Both the position numbers and the translations under genes were made by a program. Below, piece after piece: positions 36,905 through 45,533 of a stretch of 49,589 bases of DNA. Source of the stretch: Neisseria sp. (lineage in GTDB: Bacteria; Pseudomonadota; Gammaproteobacteria; Burkholderiales; Neisseriaceae); assembly GCF_030527965.1 (NCBI RefSeq), contig NZ_JAUMZU010000020.1, positions 1-49,589 of the forward strand, in the 5' to 3' direction. Each line of letters starts with the position of its first letter. Position 1 is the first letter of the stretch. Under the pieces are notes generated by a model. It was not told the DNA's origin. It did not search any database and saw only the letters and a program-made list of their open reading frames with translations.

Positions 36905-37150
36905 ATCCGCTTTGCCACACCTACCAAAGTATTACAATAAATATTATCTCATTCATTTTATTGTTTATTTTACCAACTCAACACAAGCCCTTCGATAATC
37001 AGACCAGCGTTTTGCCGTCGGATTAATGGTTCCACCGCAAAATACCTTTATTCCAAAAACAAAACAACATAAGATTACAAACAACAGCGAAGCAATCTGC
37101 TGTTCGTCTAAGCAAATTTATTGCAACATAACACTATAAAGGAAAACATC
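36905..37150. other. AT-rich leader of the NspA-like gene
   Basis: No gene is supported in these 246 bases. The ribosome site AAAGGAAAAC lies at the end. No clear -35/-10 pair could be chosen with confidence. Confidence 0.4.
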
Positions 37151-37708
37151 ATGGCAATTTTCTGCCAAAAATCCACCGTTTTATTCATCGCATTAACCGC
37201 CGTTTCCTCAGCCGCATTCGCTGCTGAAAATAGCGGCTTTTACGTGCAAGGCGACGTAGGCGTATCACGCCAGCAAGCCGATGCTTTCATACTCAAATTC
37301 AAAGAAACCGGTTTCCTGCCCCGCGTTAGCGCCGGTTATGATTTCGGCGGCATTCGTGTTGCAGCCGACTACGCGCATTACCGCACCTTGAAATCAGACC
37401 GAAACGACCTGCATGCCGAAGTACGGTCGAGAGGTGCCGGCGTATCGGTTATCTACGACATTCCCGTCGACAGCAATTTTCAGCCCTATGTCGGCGCACG
37501 TGTCAGCCTGAACAAAGTTAAAGTAAAAGCTTCCCGCACAGGATACAGCGCCTCTTCCGAAGAAACCCGAACCAGTCCCGGCGTTTTGGTAGGCGTAGGT
37601 TATAAAATCAACGACAATCTGACCGTTGATGCCGGCTATCGTTTCAACCGCTTGGCTTCCGATCTAGATTCACACGAGCTGACCGCCGGCTTGCGCTACA
37701 GATTCTAA
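37151..37708 (+). CDS. NspA/Opa-like outer-membrane beta-barrel protein
   Basis: The 185-residue protein has a signal peptide ending SSAAFA-AE (about residue 21) and then eight alternating strands ending in an aromatic C-terminal residue (GLRYRF), the Bam signal. Segments SGFYVQGDVG, FLPRVSAGYDFGGIRVAADYAHYR and PYVGARVSLNKVKV follow neisserial surface protein A (NspA, 174 residues) closely in order and spacing. NspA binds factor H in meningococci; whether this one does is unknown. The start at 37151 has AAGGAAAAC upstream. It is followed by its own terminator. Confidence 0.85.
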   Translation: MAIFCQKSTVLFIALTAVSSAAFAAENSGFYVQGDVGVSRQQADAFILKFKETGFLPRVSAGYDFGGIRVAADYAHYRTLKSDRNDLHAEVRSRGAGVSVIYDIPVDSNFQPYVGARVSLNKVKVKASRTGYSASSEETRTSPGVLVGVGYKINDNLTVDAGYRFNRLASDLDSHELTAGLRYRF

Positions 37709-37740
37709 CTCTTAACCATTTGATTTATTTTAATCATCAC

Positions 37741-37774
37741 AAAACCGGTATCGCACAAACTGCATACCGGTTTT
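37741..37774 (+). terminator. Intrinsic terminator after the NspA-like gene
   Basis: AAAACCGGTAT and ATACCGGTTTT flank a 12-base loop, with a T-run at the end. No uptake sequence is involved. Confidence 0.8.
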
Positions 37775-37947
37775 CTATTGCCATTTCATCCTCTATCGTC
37801 AAAGCCATCCTCCGCCAATATCACCGCCCGAACCATCCATCACGCAAAGACACTAGCATGTAAAATCTTGCTAGGTTATGATGCGCTCTTTGTTAAAGCC
37901 CGTTTCATAACCGTTTGCCGCCGCGCAAGCTTTTGGAGAACCCAACC

Positions 37948-39318
37948 ATGAATGCAGTAGTGATTGCCGTTGCCGTGATGCTGATTTTATCGCTGGCGCG
38001 CGTACACGTTGTTCTCAGTCTGGTTATCGGCGCCTTTATCGGCGGCCTGACTGCCGGCCTGCCGCTGGCCGACATATCCGACGCCGCAGGAAACGTCTTA
38101 ACCAAAGGCGTGATGACGCACTTTCAAGACGGCTTGGCCGGCGGCGCTAAAATCGCCCTGTCTTACGCCATGCTGGGGGCTTTCGCCATGGCCATCACTC
38201 ATTCCGGCCTGCCACAGCAGCTGGCGGGCGCGGTTGTGCGCAAACTTGACGGCAGGCAGGCTACCGGCAGTGCCAGCACCATCAAATGGGCTTTGCTGGG
38301 TGCCATTCTGGTAATGGGTATCCTCAGTCAAAACGTCATCCCCATTCACATCGCCTTTATCCCGATGATTATTCCGCCGCTGCTTTTGGTATTCAACCGC
38401 CTGCAAATCGACCGCCGCCTGCTGGCCTGCGTTATGACTTTCGGCTTGGTAACCACTTATATGTTTTTACCCTACGGCTTCGGCGCGATTTTCCTGAACA
38501 AAATCTTGCTGACCAACATCGAAGCGTCCGGCATGAGCGTGAAAGGCGTCAACGTTATGGAGGCGATGGCCATCCCGGCCTTGGGCATGGTCGCCGGCCT
38601 GTTGATTGCCTTTTTCAGCTATCGCAAGCCGCGAATCTATGAAAACAAACAAATCGACATAGAAAGCAACCAACAGGCAGCGGTTCAACCTCAACCGTCT
38701 TCTTACCGCAGCGCGGTGGCGGCAATCGCCATTTTGGTGTGCTTTGCCATTCAGTTGAAATACAACGACGCTTTGCTTCTGGGCGCGATGGTCGGCTTTT
38801 CTGTATTTATGGCATTAGGGGTTGTACGTCGCGGCGAGGCCAACGATGTATTTGGCGCCGGTATTAAAATGATGGCGATGGTCGGCTTTATTATGATTGC
38901 CGCGCAAGGCTTTGCCGCCGTTATGAACGCTACGGGAGAAATCAAGCCGCTGGTGGATGCCGGCGCGGCCATGTTTGCCGGCAGCAAATCGATGGCGGCA
39001 TTAGCCATGCTATTTATCGGTTTGCTGGTTACCATGGGCATTGGTTCTTCCTTTTCCACGCTTCCCATCATTACCGCCATTTATGTGCCTTTGTGCATGG
39101 CTCTGGGCTTCTCGCCGCTGGCAACCGTTGCCATCATCGGCACCGCCGGTGCGCTGGGTGATGCCGGTTCCCCCGCTTCAGATTCCACCCTTGGCCCGAC
39201 CATGGGCTTAAACACCGACGGGCAGCACGATCACATGCGCGATTCCGTTATCCCCACCTTCCTTCATTACAATATCCCCTTGCTGATCGCCGGCTGGATT
39301 GCCGCCATGGTGCTTTGA
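37948..39318 (+). CDS. Na+/H+ antiporter-family membrane transporter
   Basis: The 456-residue protein has about 12 helices. The start MNAVVIAVAVMLILSLARVHVV matches the small family of Na+/H+ antiporter-type proteins exemplified by H. influenzae HI0325; the conserved GALGDAGSPASDSTLGPT loop is near residue 405. It likely exchanges sodium or an amino acid for protons across the inner membrane; the substrate is not proved. GGAG 9 bases before the ATG at 37948 supports this start. slyX begins 1 base after its stop. Confidence 0.85.
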   Translation: MNAVVIAVAVMLILSLARVHVVLSLVIGAFIGGLTAGLPLADISDAAGNVLTKGVMTHFQDGLAGGAKIALSYAMLGAFAMAITHSGLPQQLAGAVVRKLDGRQATGSASTIKWALLGAILVMGILSQNVIPIHIAFIPMIIPPLLLVFNRLQIDRRLLACVMTFGLVTTYMFLPYGFGAIFLNKILLTNIEASGMSVKGVNVMEAMAIPALGMVAGLLIAFFSYRKPRIYENKQIDIESNQQAAVQPQPSSYRSAVAAIAILVCFAIQLKYNDALLLGAMVGFSVFMALGVVRRGEANDVFGAGIKMMAMVGFIMIAAQGFAAVMNATGEIKPLVDAGAAMFAGSKSMAALAMLFIGLLVTMGIGSSFSTLPIITAIYVPLCMALGFSPLATVAIIGTAGALGDAGSPASDSTLGPTMGLNTDGQHDHMRDSVIPTFLHYNIPLLIAGWIAAMVL

Positions 39319-39319
39319 A

Positions 39320-39541
39320 ATGACAGAAACGGAAACGCTGGAAAACCGCATTATCGAATTGGAAATTCAAACGGCCTTGCAAGAAGATTTGCTGCAAAGC
39401 CTGAACGACACCGTCGCCCGCATGCAGCAAACGCTTGATTTGCAACAAGCCCAACTGCGCCTGCTTTATTCCCGCCTGCAAGACAAAGGGGGAAACGAAA
39501 AGCCTTACGGCCCGGCCGATGAAGTTCCGCCGCACTATTAA
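39320..39541 (+). CDS. slyX: SlyX family protein
   Basis: The 73-residue coiled-coil protein begins MTETETLENRIIELEIQTA and ends with the family's PPHY. SlyX proteins are short cytoplasmic coiled coils of unknown function. The heptads run through residues about 5-55. It starts 1 base after the antiporter stop, so both are on one transcript. Confidence 0.9.
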   Translation: MTETETLENRIIELEIQTALQEDLLQSLNDTVARMQQTLDLQQAQLRLLYSRLQDKGGNEKPYGPADEVPPHY

Positions 39542-39548
39542 TGCAATT

Positions 39549-39584
39549 AAAATGCCTGTCTGAAACAATCAGACAGGCATTTTC
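39549..39584 (+). terminator. Uptake-sequence hairpin after slyX
   Basis: AAAATGCCTGTCTGA and inverse around a 5-base loop. Confidence 0.85.
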
Positions 39585-39726
39585 AAATAGAAGCACTCAA
39601 TCGCCTTGGGCAAAAAAGGGTAAGCACATGTGAACATAACCGCCGGCAGGTAAAAAGAGGTATAAGCGGTTGCCCTCATTAACCGGAATCCCATATGATG
39701 CTCGCCATATCTGCAAACCACCCAAA

Positions 39727-39751
39727 AAAGGAAGCCCTACACGCTTCCTTT
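39727..39751 (+). promoter_or_regulatory. Hairpin in the leader of the secreted-protein gene
   Basis: AAAGGAAGC and GCTTCCTTT flank a 7-base loop 39 bases before the next ATG. It may be a leader structure or weak terminator. Nothing else was identified in 39585-39790. Confidence 0.4.
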
Positions 39752-39790
39752 CATTTTCAGATATAGACACACAAAGAAAGGATTTCTCCT

Positions 39791-40168
39791 ATGAAAAAAT
39801 CATCTAAAGCCGTGGCATTAACCGGCATTCTTGCGCTTTTTTCCAGCAGCGCCTTTGCTGCCGCACCCATTCCCCATGAAATCTACAACCCGACCGACGC
39901 CCAAGTCGTCAAAGCCGAACATTCCAACGGCGGCGAATTCGAAGCCGAATTCCTCCTGAAAAGCAAGCACACCAGCGTCAAAAGTCTGGCACGCCAAGTG
40001 CGCCAACATGCCAAACGCCAAGGATTCCATGAAATCGAATCTTCGGTTGAAAACAACGACGCCGATTTAAAATTCAAGCGGAAAGATCAGGAACTAGACG
40101 TTTCCATCGAACGCAAAGACCACGGCATCATCGAATACAAAGCCGATCTGGACTTAGACAAAAACTAA
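39791..40168 (+). CDS. Exported protein of unknown function
   Basis: The 125-residue protein has a classical signal peptide (MKKSSKAVALTGILALFSSSAFA-A). The mature part of about 100 residues is highly charged, with alternating Lys/Glu/Asp (SSVENNDADLKFKRKDQELDV) suggestive of a small alpha/beta periplasmic domain. No cysteine and no known motif. It has an AAAGGA ribosome site. It is followed by an uptake-sequence pair. Confidence 0.8.
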   Translation: MKKSSKAVALTGILALFSSSAFAAAPIPHEIYNPTDAQVVKAEHSNGGEFEAEFLLKSKHTSVKSLARQVRQHAKRQGFHEIESSVENNDADLKFKRKDQELDVSIERKDHGIIEYKADLDLDKN

Positions 40169-40218
40169 CTTCCCCGAAATTTCAGTAATATCAATAACAA
40201 ATATCAGCATAACCCAAA

Positions 40219-40262
40219 GCCTGTCTGAAAATCCCAAACACCAAACAATTTTTCAGACAGGC
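40219..40262 (+). terminator. Uptake-sequence pair after the exported protein
   Basis: GCCTGTCTGAAAA and inverse, with an unusually long loop of 18 bases. Confidence 0.7.
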
Positions 40263-40286
40263 ATTTCAACGTGAAGGTTTGACGCG

Positions 40287-40694
40287 ATGTATACCGTCCA
40301 ACGCATTTACGATTTCCATATCCTTCCCGCCGAAACCTGCGCCGTTTTCATCGACCGGCTCTATCCGCGCGGTCTCGCCAAAGCCAGAATGCAGCATGTA
40401 ATTTGGCTTAAAGACATCGCCCCCTCTGCCGAATTACGCCGCTGGTACCATACCGCGCCCGCAGAAAGATACCAAGCCTTCGCCGCCCGCTATCTCAACG
40501 AACTAGTAGAGCGGCCGGCAACCGTACAAGCCTTGGCCGAATTGCACAACTTGGCAGAGCAACACCACGAAATACGCCTGCTCTCCGCAGTAAAAAACCC
40601 GCAGCAATCCCATGTTGCCGTGCTGCTGAACTATTTGGGCGAGCCATTCCGAACGGCCGACCCCTATGCCACATCGGAAAACGGCCACATTTAA
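40287..40694 (+). CDS. DUF488 family protein
   Basis: The 135-residue protein shows the DUF488 short-form pattern: VFIDRLYPRGLAKARMQ, VIWLKDIAPSAELRRWYH and the RYLNELVERPATVQAL region, and later VAVLLNYL. It is cytoplasmic. The family's usual Cys-based signature is not obvious. Its function is unknown. It sits between the exported-protein and tsaC genes in one direction. Confidence 0.85.
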   Translation: MYTVQRIYDFHILPAETCAVFIDRLYPRGLAKARMQHVIWLKDIAPSAELRRWYHTAPAERYQAFAARYLNELVERPATVQALAELHNLAEQHHEIRLLSAVKNPQQSHVAVLLNYLGEPFRTADPYATSENGHI

Positions 40695-40775
40695 ACGCAC
40701 CAACCCTATCCGCTCCGACGCCCGTTTGCCGATTGGTGTACAATCCGCATTCCCCCGTTTAACCCCGATGTTCCC

Positions 40776-41339
40776 ATGTCGCGCCCCTTTTCCGCCCCGT
40801 TTATCCGCCGTCTCTCACACCACCTGCACCGCGGCGGCCTGATTGCCTACCCAACCGAATCCTGCTACGGTTTGGGCTGCCTTCCTCGCAACACCCGGGC
40901 GTTAAACAAACTGATTCGTTTGAAAAAACGGCCGCAGCACAAAGGCATGATTATCATCGGCGATCATTTACCTCGCCTGCTGCCGCTACTCAAAAGCCTG
41001 TCTGAAAACCAGCGGCAAAGCCTGGCTGCCGCATGGCCCGCACCGCTTACCTATCTGTTGCCGGCTTCGCCCAAAACACCGCCGCTGTTGCGCGGACAAA
41101 GGCGCAAGAAACTGGCCGTGCGCGTTCCCGCCCACAGCGGCGCCCGCGCCTTATGCCGCGCCCTACGCACACCGCTGGTTTCCACTTCCTGCAATCAAAC
41201 CGGCCAACGTCCGTGCAAGACAGAACGCGAAGTACGGCGCCGGTTCGGCAAACAGGTCGAAATCATCGGCGGGCGCTGCGGCGGCGCAAAAGCACCCAGC
41301 CGCATTATTGATTGGGAAAGCGGCCTGCGCCTGCGCTGA
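40776..41339 (+). CDS. tsaC: Threonylcarbamoyl-AMP synthase (YrdC/TsaC domain)
   Basis: The 187-residue protein carries the YrdC signature AYPTESCYGLGC (about 25-36), KKRPQHKGMIIIG, then APLTYLLPAS and SCNQTGQRP, with the basic groove for tRNA t6A synthesis. It makes threonylcarbamoyl-AMP from Thr, bicarbonate and ATP for modification of tRNAs reading ANN codons. The length equals E. coli TsaC (190), without the Sua5 extension. An uptake sequence in the sense orientation lies inside the gene near 40996-41007. Confidence 0.88.
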   Translation: MSRPFSAPFIRRLSHHLHRGGLIAYPTESCYGLGCLPRNTRALNKLIRLKKRPQHKGMIIIGDHLPRLLPLLKSLSENQRQSLAAAWPAPLTYLLPASPKTPPLLRGQRRKKLAVRVPAHSGARALCRALRTPLVSTSCNQTGQRPCKTEREVRRRFGKQVEIIGGRCGGAKAPSRIIDWESGLRLR

Positions 41340-41378
41340 TATTCCACTGCATGCTAAGTTTAATTTTTCAGACAGGCA

Positions 41379-41459
41379 TTGTGGCTTTTATTTCGCAAAC
41401 GAAACAAGGCAGTAAACATACATTAATGTATCGCAAACGTATCTAACCAGAAGCCACAA
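41379..41459. repeat. Short inverted-repeat element upstream of the mla operon
   Basis: The ends TTGTGGCTT (41379-41387) and AAGCCACAA (41451-41459) are perfect 9-base inverted repeats. Inside are a 14-base palindrome ATACATTAATGTAT (41418-41431) and two direct copies of TCGCAAACG (41393-41401, 41431-41439). It lies about 70 bases before mlaF. It may be a regulator site or a small mobile-element remnant. Confidence 0.45.
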
Positions 41460-41530
41460 CCTGAAACATTGCTACATAAAAACAAAGCCATTAAAATACA
41501 AATATTTGAAGAAGAAAATATACCAAAGAG

Positions 41531-42331
41531 ATGACACAGCCCTTTATCGAGATGAAAGACGTCGCCTTCTCCTACGGCGAGCGGCCCATCCTGAGCAATG
41601 TGAATTTCCACATTGAGCGGGGTACTTTTGCCGCCATCATGGGCGGCTCCGGCAGCGGCAAAACCACACTAATGCGCTTGATTACCGGCCAGCTTCATCC
41701 GCAAAAAGGGAAAGTGTTGGTCGAAGGGAGAGATTTGGCCGCCCTGTCTTCCGCCGAATTATACGAACACCGCCGCCGCATGGGCGTATTGTTTCAGCAC
41801 GGCGCGCTGTTTACCGATTTATCCGTGTTCGACAACATCGCCTTTCCGATGCGCGAACTAACCGATCTGCCCGAAGCAGTTATCCGCGACTTAGTGGTTT
41901 TGAAACTGAATGCCGTCGGCCTGCGCGGAGTAGAAAAACAAATGCCGTCCGAATTATCCGGCGGCATGGCGCGGCGGGTAGCCTTGGCGCGCACCATCGC
42001 GCTCGATCCTGAATTGATGTTGTATGACGAGCCGTTTACCGGCCTCGACCCGATTTCGCTGGGCGTCATCGCCCACTTAATCAGCCGCATCAATTCGGCC
42101 TTGCGCTCCACCAGCATTATGGTTACCCACGATATCGAGCAATCGCTCGCCATTGTAAACCAAGTGATTTTTCTGGCGCACGGCGAAGTCATGTTCTCCG
42201 GCACGCCGGAAGCGATGCGCGCCACCGATTCACCTTGGGTACAACAATTTATCGGCGGCAAACCCAACGGCCCGGTAGCATTCCGCTACCCCGCGCCTAC
42301 TACATTGCAACAGGATTTACTCGGCAGCTAA
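41531..42331 (+). CDS. mlaF: MlaF, ATPase of the phospholipid-transport ABC system
   Basis: The 266-residue ATPase powers MlaFEDB. It has Walker A GGSGSGKTT (about 38-46), Q-loop FQHG, signature LSGGMARR and Walker B LMLYDEPFTGLD. This system moves phospholipids between inner and outer membranes to maintain lipid asymmetry. It is the first gene of mlaFEDCB-mlaA. An uptake-sequence pair separates it from mlaE. Confidence 0.95.
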   Translation: MTQPFIEMKDVAFSYGERPILSNVNFHIERGTFAAIMGGSGSGKTTLMRLITGQLHPQKGKVLVEGRDLAALSSAELYEHRRRMGVLFQHGALFTDLSVFDNIAFPMRELTDLPEAVIRDLVVLKLNAVGLRGVEKQMPSELSGGMARRVALARTIALDPELMLYDEPFTGLDPISLGVIAHLISRINSALRSTSIMVTHDIEQSLAIVNQVIFLAHGEVMFSGTPEAMRATDSPWVQQFIGGKPNGPVAFRYPAPTTLQQDLLGS

Positions 42332-42358
42332 ACCTGCCGCCCGGCAACGGCCCAAACT

Positions 42359-42399
42359 TTTTCAGACAGGCATCCTGCCTAAGAATGCCTGTCTGAAAA
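42359..42399. repeat. Uptake-sequence pair inside the mla operon
   Basis: TTTTCAGACAGGCAT followed 11 bases later by ATGCCTGTCTGAAAA, the reverse arrangement of most pairs. It is between mlaF and mlaE and could attenuate downstream expression. Confidence 0.7.
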
Positions 42400-42423
42400 C
42401 CTGCAAACCATTGATAAAACCGT

Positions 42424-43200
42424 ATGAGCTTTTTCTCTTTCCTCGGCGCGAAAGTTTTAAACTTTCTCCAAACACTCGGCAGCCAAGTTCTGTTTTTCTT
42501 CAGAATTCTCGGCGCCTCCGGCACGGCATTGCTCCGCCCTCGCCTCAGTTTGCGCCAAATTTATTTCGCCGGCGTACTCTCCATGCTGATTGTGGCCGTA
42601 TCCGGCTTATTTGTCGGCATGGTACTCGGCTTGCAGGGTTACACCCAGTTGGCCAAGTTCAAATCGGCCGACATCCTCGGCTATATGGTGGCCGCTTCGC
42701 TGCTGCGCGAGCTCGGCCCCGTATTGGCCGCGATTCTGTTTGCCAGCAGTGCAGGCGGCGCGATGACCAGCGAAATCGGCCTGATGAAAACCACCGAGCA
42801 GCTTGAAGCAATGAACGTCATGGCCGTCAATCCGGTAGCGCGCGTCGTTGCCCCGCGCTTCTGGGCCGGCGTGATTTCCATGCCGCTTCTGGCCTCTATT
42901 TTCAACGTCGCAGGTGTTTACGGCGCCTTCATTGTCGGCGTGCAGTGGCTGGGATTAGACAACGGCATTTTCTGGTCGCAAATGCAAAACAACATTAGCT
43001 TCGGCTATGATGTACTCAACGGCCTGATTAAATCGGCCTTTTTCGGCGTAGCCGTTACCCTGATTGCCGTCTACCAAGGCTTCCACTGCGAGCCGACTTC
43101 AGAAGGCATTCTACGCGCCAGCACGCGCACCGTCGTTTCATCCGCGTTGACCGTTCTGGCTATTGATTTTATCTTAACCGCCTTTATGTTTACTGGGTAA
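42424..43200 (+). CDS. mlaE: MlaE, permease of the phospholipid-transport ABC system
   Basis: The 258-residue inner-membrane permease has a membrane-parallel amphipathic start and about five helices. Characteristic segments are FVGMVLGLQGY, LLRELGPVLAAILFASSAGGAMTSEIG and LMKTTEQLEAMNVMAVNP, the MlaE coupling region. It partners with MlaF and MlaD. mlaD begins 3 bases after its stop. Confidence 0.95.
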   Translation: MSFFSFLGAKVLNFLQTLGSQVLFFFRILGASGTALLRPRLSLRQIYFAGVLSMLIVAVSGLFVGMVLGLQGYTQLAKFKSADILGYMVAASLLRELGPVLAAILFASSAGGAMTSEIGLMKTTEQLEAMNVMAVNPVARVVAPRFWAGVISMPLLASIFNVAGVYGAFIVGVQWLGLDNGIFWSQMQNNISFGYDVLNGLIKSAFFGVAVTLIAVYQGFHCEPTSEGILRASTRTVVSSALTVLAIDFILTAFMFTG

Positions 43201-43203
43201 ACC

Positions 43204-43710
43204 ATGAAAAGAAGCACCTTAGAACTCTGGGTCGGCCTGTTTGCCGCCATCGGCATCGCCGCCATCGCCTTTTTATCCTTCCGCGTTGCCGGCGGCGGCT
43301 CGCTGACCAGCTCCGGCGCGCAAACCTATACCGTATACGCCGATTTCTCCGATATCGGCGGCCTGAAAGTCAAAGCGCCAATCAAAGCTTCCGGGGTACT
43401 GGTCGGCCGCGTAGGCAATATTCAGCTTGACCCCAAAACCTACCAAGCCAAAGTAACGCTGGATTTAGACAAACAATACCAGTTCAGCAGCGATGTCAGC
43501 GCCCAAATCCTGACATCGGGCTTACTAGGCGAACAATACATAGGCCTATCCCAAGGCGGCGACACCGACAACCTCGCCCCGGGCGACACCATTACCCTAA
43601 CCAGCTCCGCCATGGTGCTGGAAAACCTGATTGGCAAATTTATGACCAGTTTTGCCGAAAAAAACGCCCAATCCTCACCGGAAAATACGGCGGCAAGCAG
43701 CACCAAATAA
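43204..43710 (+). CDS. mlaD: MlaD, MCE-domain substrate-binding protein
   Basis: The 168-residue protein has one N-terminal membrane helix (about 7-27) and one periplasmic MCE domain (about 40-120; GLKVKAPIKASGVLVGRV and LLGEQYIGLSQGG). It forms a hexamer above MlaE. The tail is short, low complexity and polar. Cotranscribed with mlaE and mlaC. Confidence 0.95.
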   Translation: MKRSTLELWVGLFAAIGIAAIAFLSFRVAGGGSLTSSGAQTYTVYADFSDIGGLKVKAPIKASGVLVGRVGNIQLDPKTYQAKVTLDLDKQYQFSSDVSAQILTSGLLGEQYIGLSQGGDTDNLAPGDTITLTSSAMVLENLIGKFMTSFAEKNAQSSPENTAASSTK

Positions 43711-43753
43711 ACATTTCCACTACCCGAACCATCCACAATAAGGAATACCGCAC

Positions 43754-44350
43754 ATGAAACAATCCGCCTTCATTTCCGCCATCAGCATCGGCGTAATGAG
43801 CATCAGCATGGCTTTCGCCTCGCCGCAACAGGCCGTCAGCCAGATTAAAACCAATTCAGAGCAAATGCTGAACATTCTTGCAAAAGCCAACGGCAGCAAC
43901 AACGCCGCCGTGCGCCAGCAGGCAGAAGCTTATGCCATGCCTTATTTCGATTTCCAACGGATGACCGCGCTGGCCATCGGCAACCCTTGGCGCAGCGCCA
44001 CGCCCGAGCAACAACAAGCGCTGACCGACGAATTCAAAAAACTGCTGATTCGCACCTACTCAGGCACCATGCTGCAATACAAAAACGCCCAAGTAAACGT
44101 GTTATCCAACCCTACGGTGAATAAAGGCGGCAAAGAAGTCGTCGTACGCGCCCAAATCACTCCGTCGGGCGGCAAAACCGTCAATATGGATTTCACCACC
44201 TACCAAAGCGGCGGCAAATATCGCGCTTATAACGTGACCATTGAAGGCGCCAGCTTGGTAACCGTTTACCGCGGCCAATTCGGCGAAACCATCAAAGCCA
44301 AAGGCATTGATGGTCTGATTGCCGACTTGAAAGCCAAAAACAACAGATAA
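43754..44350 (+). CDS. mlaC: MlaC, periplasmic phospholipid carrier
   Basis: The 198-residue protein has a signal peptide (to about residue 23, MAFA-S) and a Tol-type/MlaC domain with FDFQRMTALAIGNPWRSATPEQQQ and GASLVTVYRGQFGE. It shuttles phospholipid between MlaA and MlaD. An AAGGAA site precedes it, and mlaB starts 3 bases after it. Confidence 0.95.
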   Translation: MKQSAFISAISIGVMSISMAFASPQQAVSQIKTNSEQMLNILAKANGSNNAAVRQQAEAYAMPYFDFQRMTALAIGNPWRSATPEQQQALTDEFKKLLIRTYSGTMLQYKNAQVNVLSNPTVNKGGKEVVVRAQITPSGGKTVNMDFTTYQSGGKYRAYNVTIEGASLVTVYRGQFGETIKAKGIDGLIADLKAKNNR

Positions 44351-44352
44351 CC

Positions 44353-44631
44353 ATGAAAACCGAAATTCGCGAAAGCGTATTGCTGTTAAGCGGCGAAGTG
44401 CGGGTAACCACCGTTACCAATGCCGCTTACCGGCAATTCAGACAGGCATGTGAAAACCCGCAGGTTAACACCATCGATTTATCCGGCGTTACCCGAGCCG
44501 ACTCCGCCTGCCTCTCCCTTTTACTTGCCGCCGTACGCCGCAAGGAAGGCCAGCCGGCCATCCGCAGCATTCCGCCGTCTGTAGCGGCATTAGCCGAACT
44601 TTACGACATTCAAGAATGGATACGCGCATGA
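44353..44631 (+). CDS. mlaB: MlaB, STAS-domain regulator
   Basis: The 92-residue STAS protein binds MlaF and is required for transporter activity in E. coli. The core motif is IDLSGVTRADSACLSLLLA, in which Ser of the DSA segment replaces the Thr of E. coli MlaB. An inverse uptake sequence (about 44437-44448) is inside the gene and is translated as part of RQFRQACE. The stop overlaps mlaA (ATGA). Confidence 0.9.
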   Translation: MKTEIRESVLLLSGEVRVTTVTNAAYRQFRQACENPQVNTIDLSGVTRADSACLSLLLAAVRRKEGQPAIRSIPPSVAALAELYDIQEWIRA

Positions 44632-45461
44632 TTGCACACCGCACCGCTCTTATCATCGCCCTTCTTTCCCTCAGCACGCCCGCTTTGGCCGAACGCAACC
44701 CGCAAGACCCTTATGAAGGCTACAACCGCTTTATGTTCAAAGTGAACGACAAAGCCGACCGTTACTTCATGGTGCCGGTTGCCAAAGGCTACCGCGCCGT
44801 AACACCGGCGCCCGTGCGTACCGGCGTAAGCAACTTTTTCAACAATCTGCGCGACGTCGTCAGCTTCGGCAGCAACGTACTGCGTCTCGACATCAAACGT
44901 GCCAGCGAAGATTTGGTGCGAGTCGGCATCAACACCACCTTCGGCATCGGCGGCCTGATTGACATTGCCGATGCAGGCGGCGTACCCAATAATAAAAGCA
45001 CGCTGGGCGACACCTTCGCCTCATGGGGTTGGAAAAACAGCCATTATTTCGTCTATCCGCTTACCGGCCCTAGCACCGTGCGCGACGCATTAGGCAGCAC
45101 CATCACTGCCGCCGCCCTACCGGTCGACAACTACATTTTTAAAGGAACCGGCGCCCGTATCAGCGAAAAAGCACTCAACTCCGTCAGCCGGCGCGAGCAA
45201 TACCTCGACCTGACTGCCAGCCTGGATGAAGCTGCTATTGATAAATATGCCGCCATGCGCGACGTCTATATGAGCGTACGTGCCCGCCAGCTCGGCGTTA
45301 CGCCTCAACAATCCGGCGAAGACATCGACATCGACGACCTCGTTACCGACGATGCAACAACCCCGGCAGTACCGGCCGCCGCGCCTGAGCCGGAAGCAGA
45401 AACCATTCGTTTGAATGATGGCGAAACCATCCGCAGTAGCGATTACAAACCAATTCAGTAA
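44628..45461 (+). CDS. mlaA: MlaA (VacJ), outer-membrane phospholipid channel; no lipobox
   Basis: The 277-residue protein matches MlaA: NPQDPYEGYNRFMFKVNDK, then RDVVSFGSNVL and LGDTFASWGWKNSHYFVYPLTGPSTVRDALG. MlaA removes misplaced phospholipids from the outer leaflet. I place the start at 44628 (MIAHRTALII), overlapping the mlaB stop. Its signal ends LSTPALA-ER, an ordinary signal-peptidase site, and neither this start nor the upstream one gives a cysteine lipobox, whereas E. coli MlaA is a lipoprotein. The tail (from about 225) is an acidic, Pro/Ala-rich extension. Confidence 0.92.
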   Translation: MIAHRTALIIALLSLSTPALAERNPQDPYEGYNRFMFKVNDKADRYFMVPVAKGYRAVTPAPVRTGVSNFFNNLRDVVSFGSNVLRLDIKRASEDLVRVGINTTFGIGGLIDIADAGGVPNNKSTLGDTFASWGWKNSHYFVYPLTGPSTVRDALGSTITAAALPVDNYIFKGTGARISEKALNSVSRREQYLDLTASLDEAAIDKYAAMRDVYMSVRARQLGVTPQQSGEDIDIDDLVTDDATTPAVPAAAPEPEAETIRLNDGETIRSSDYKPIQ

Positions 45462-45467
45462 TTAAAA

Positions 45468-45522
45468 AAAGCCTGTCTGAAAACCGTAGGTTTGCATAAT
45501 CCACAGTTTTCAGACAGGCTTT
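45468..45522. terminator. Bidirectional uptake-sequence hairpin
   Basis: AAAGCCTGTCTGAAAAC and GTTTTCAGACAGGCTTT flank a 21-base loop between the convergent mlaA and EamA genes. Confidence 0.8.
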
Positions 45523-45533
45523 CTTGATTACCT

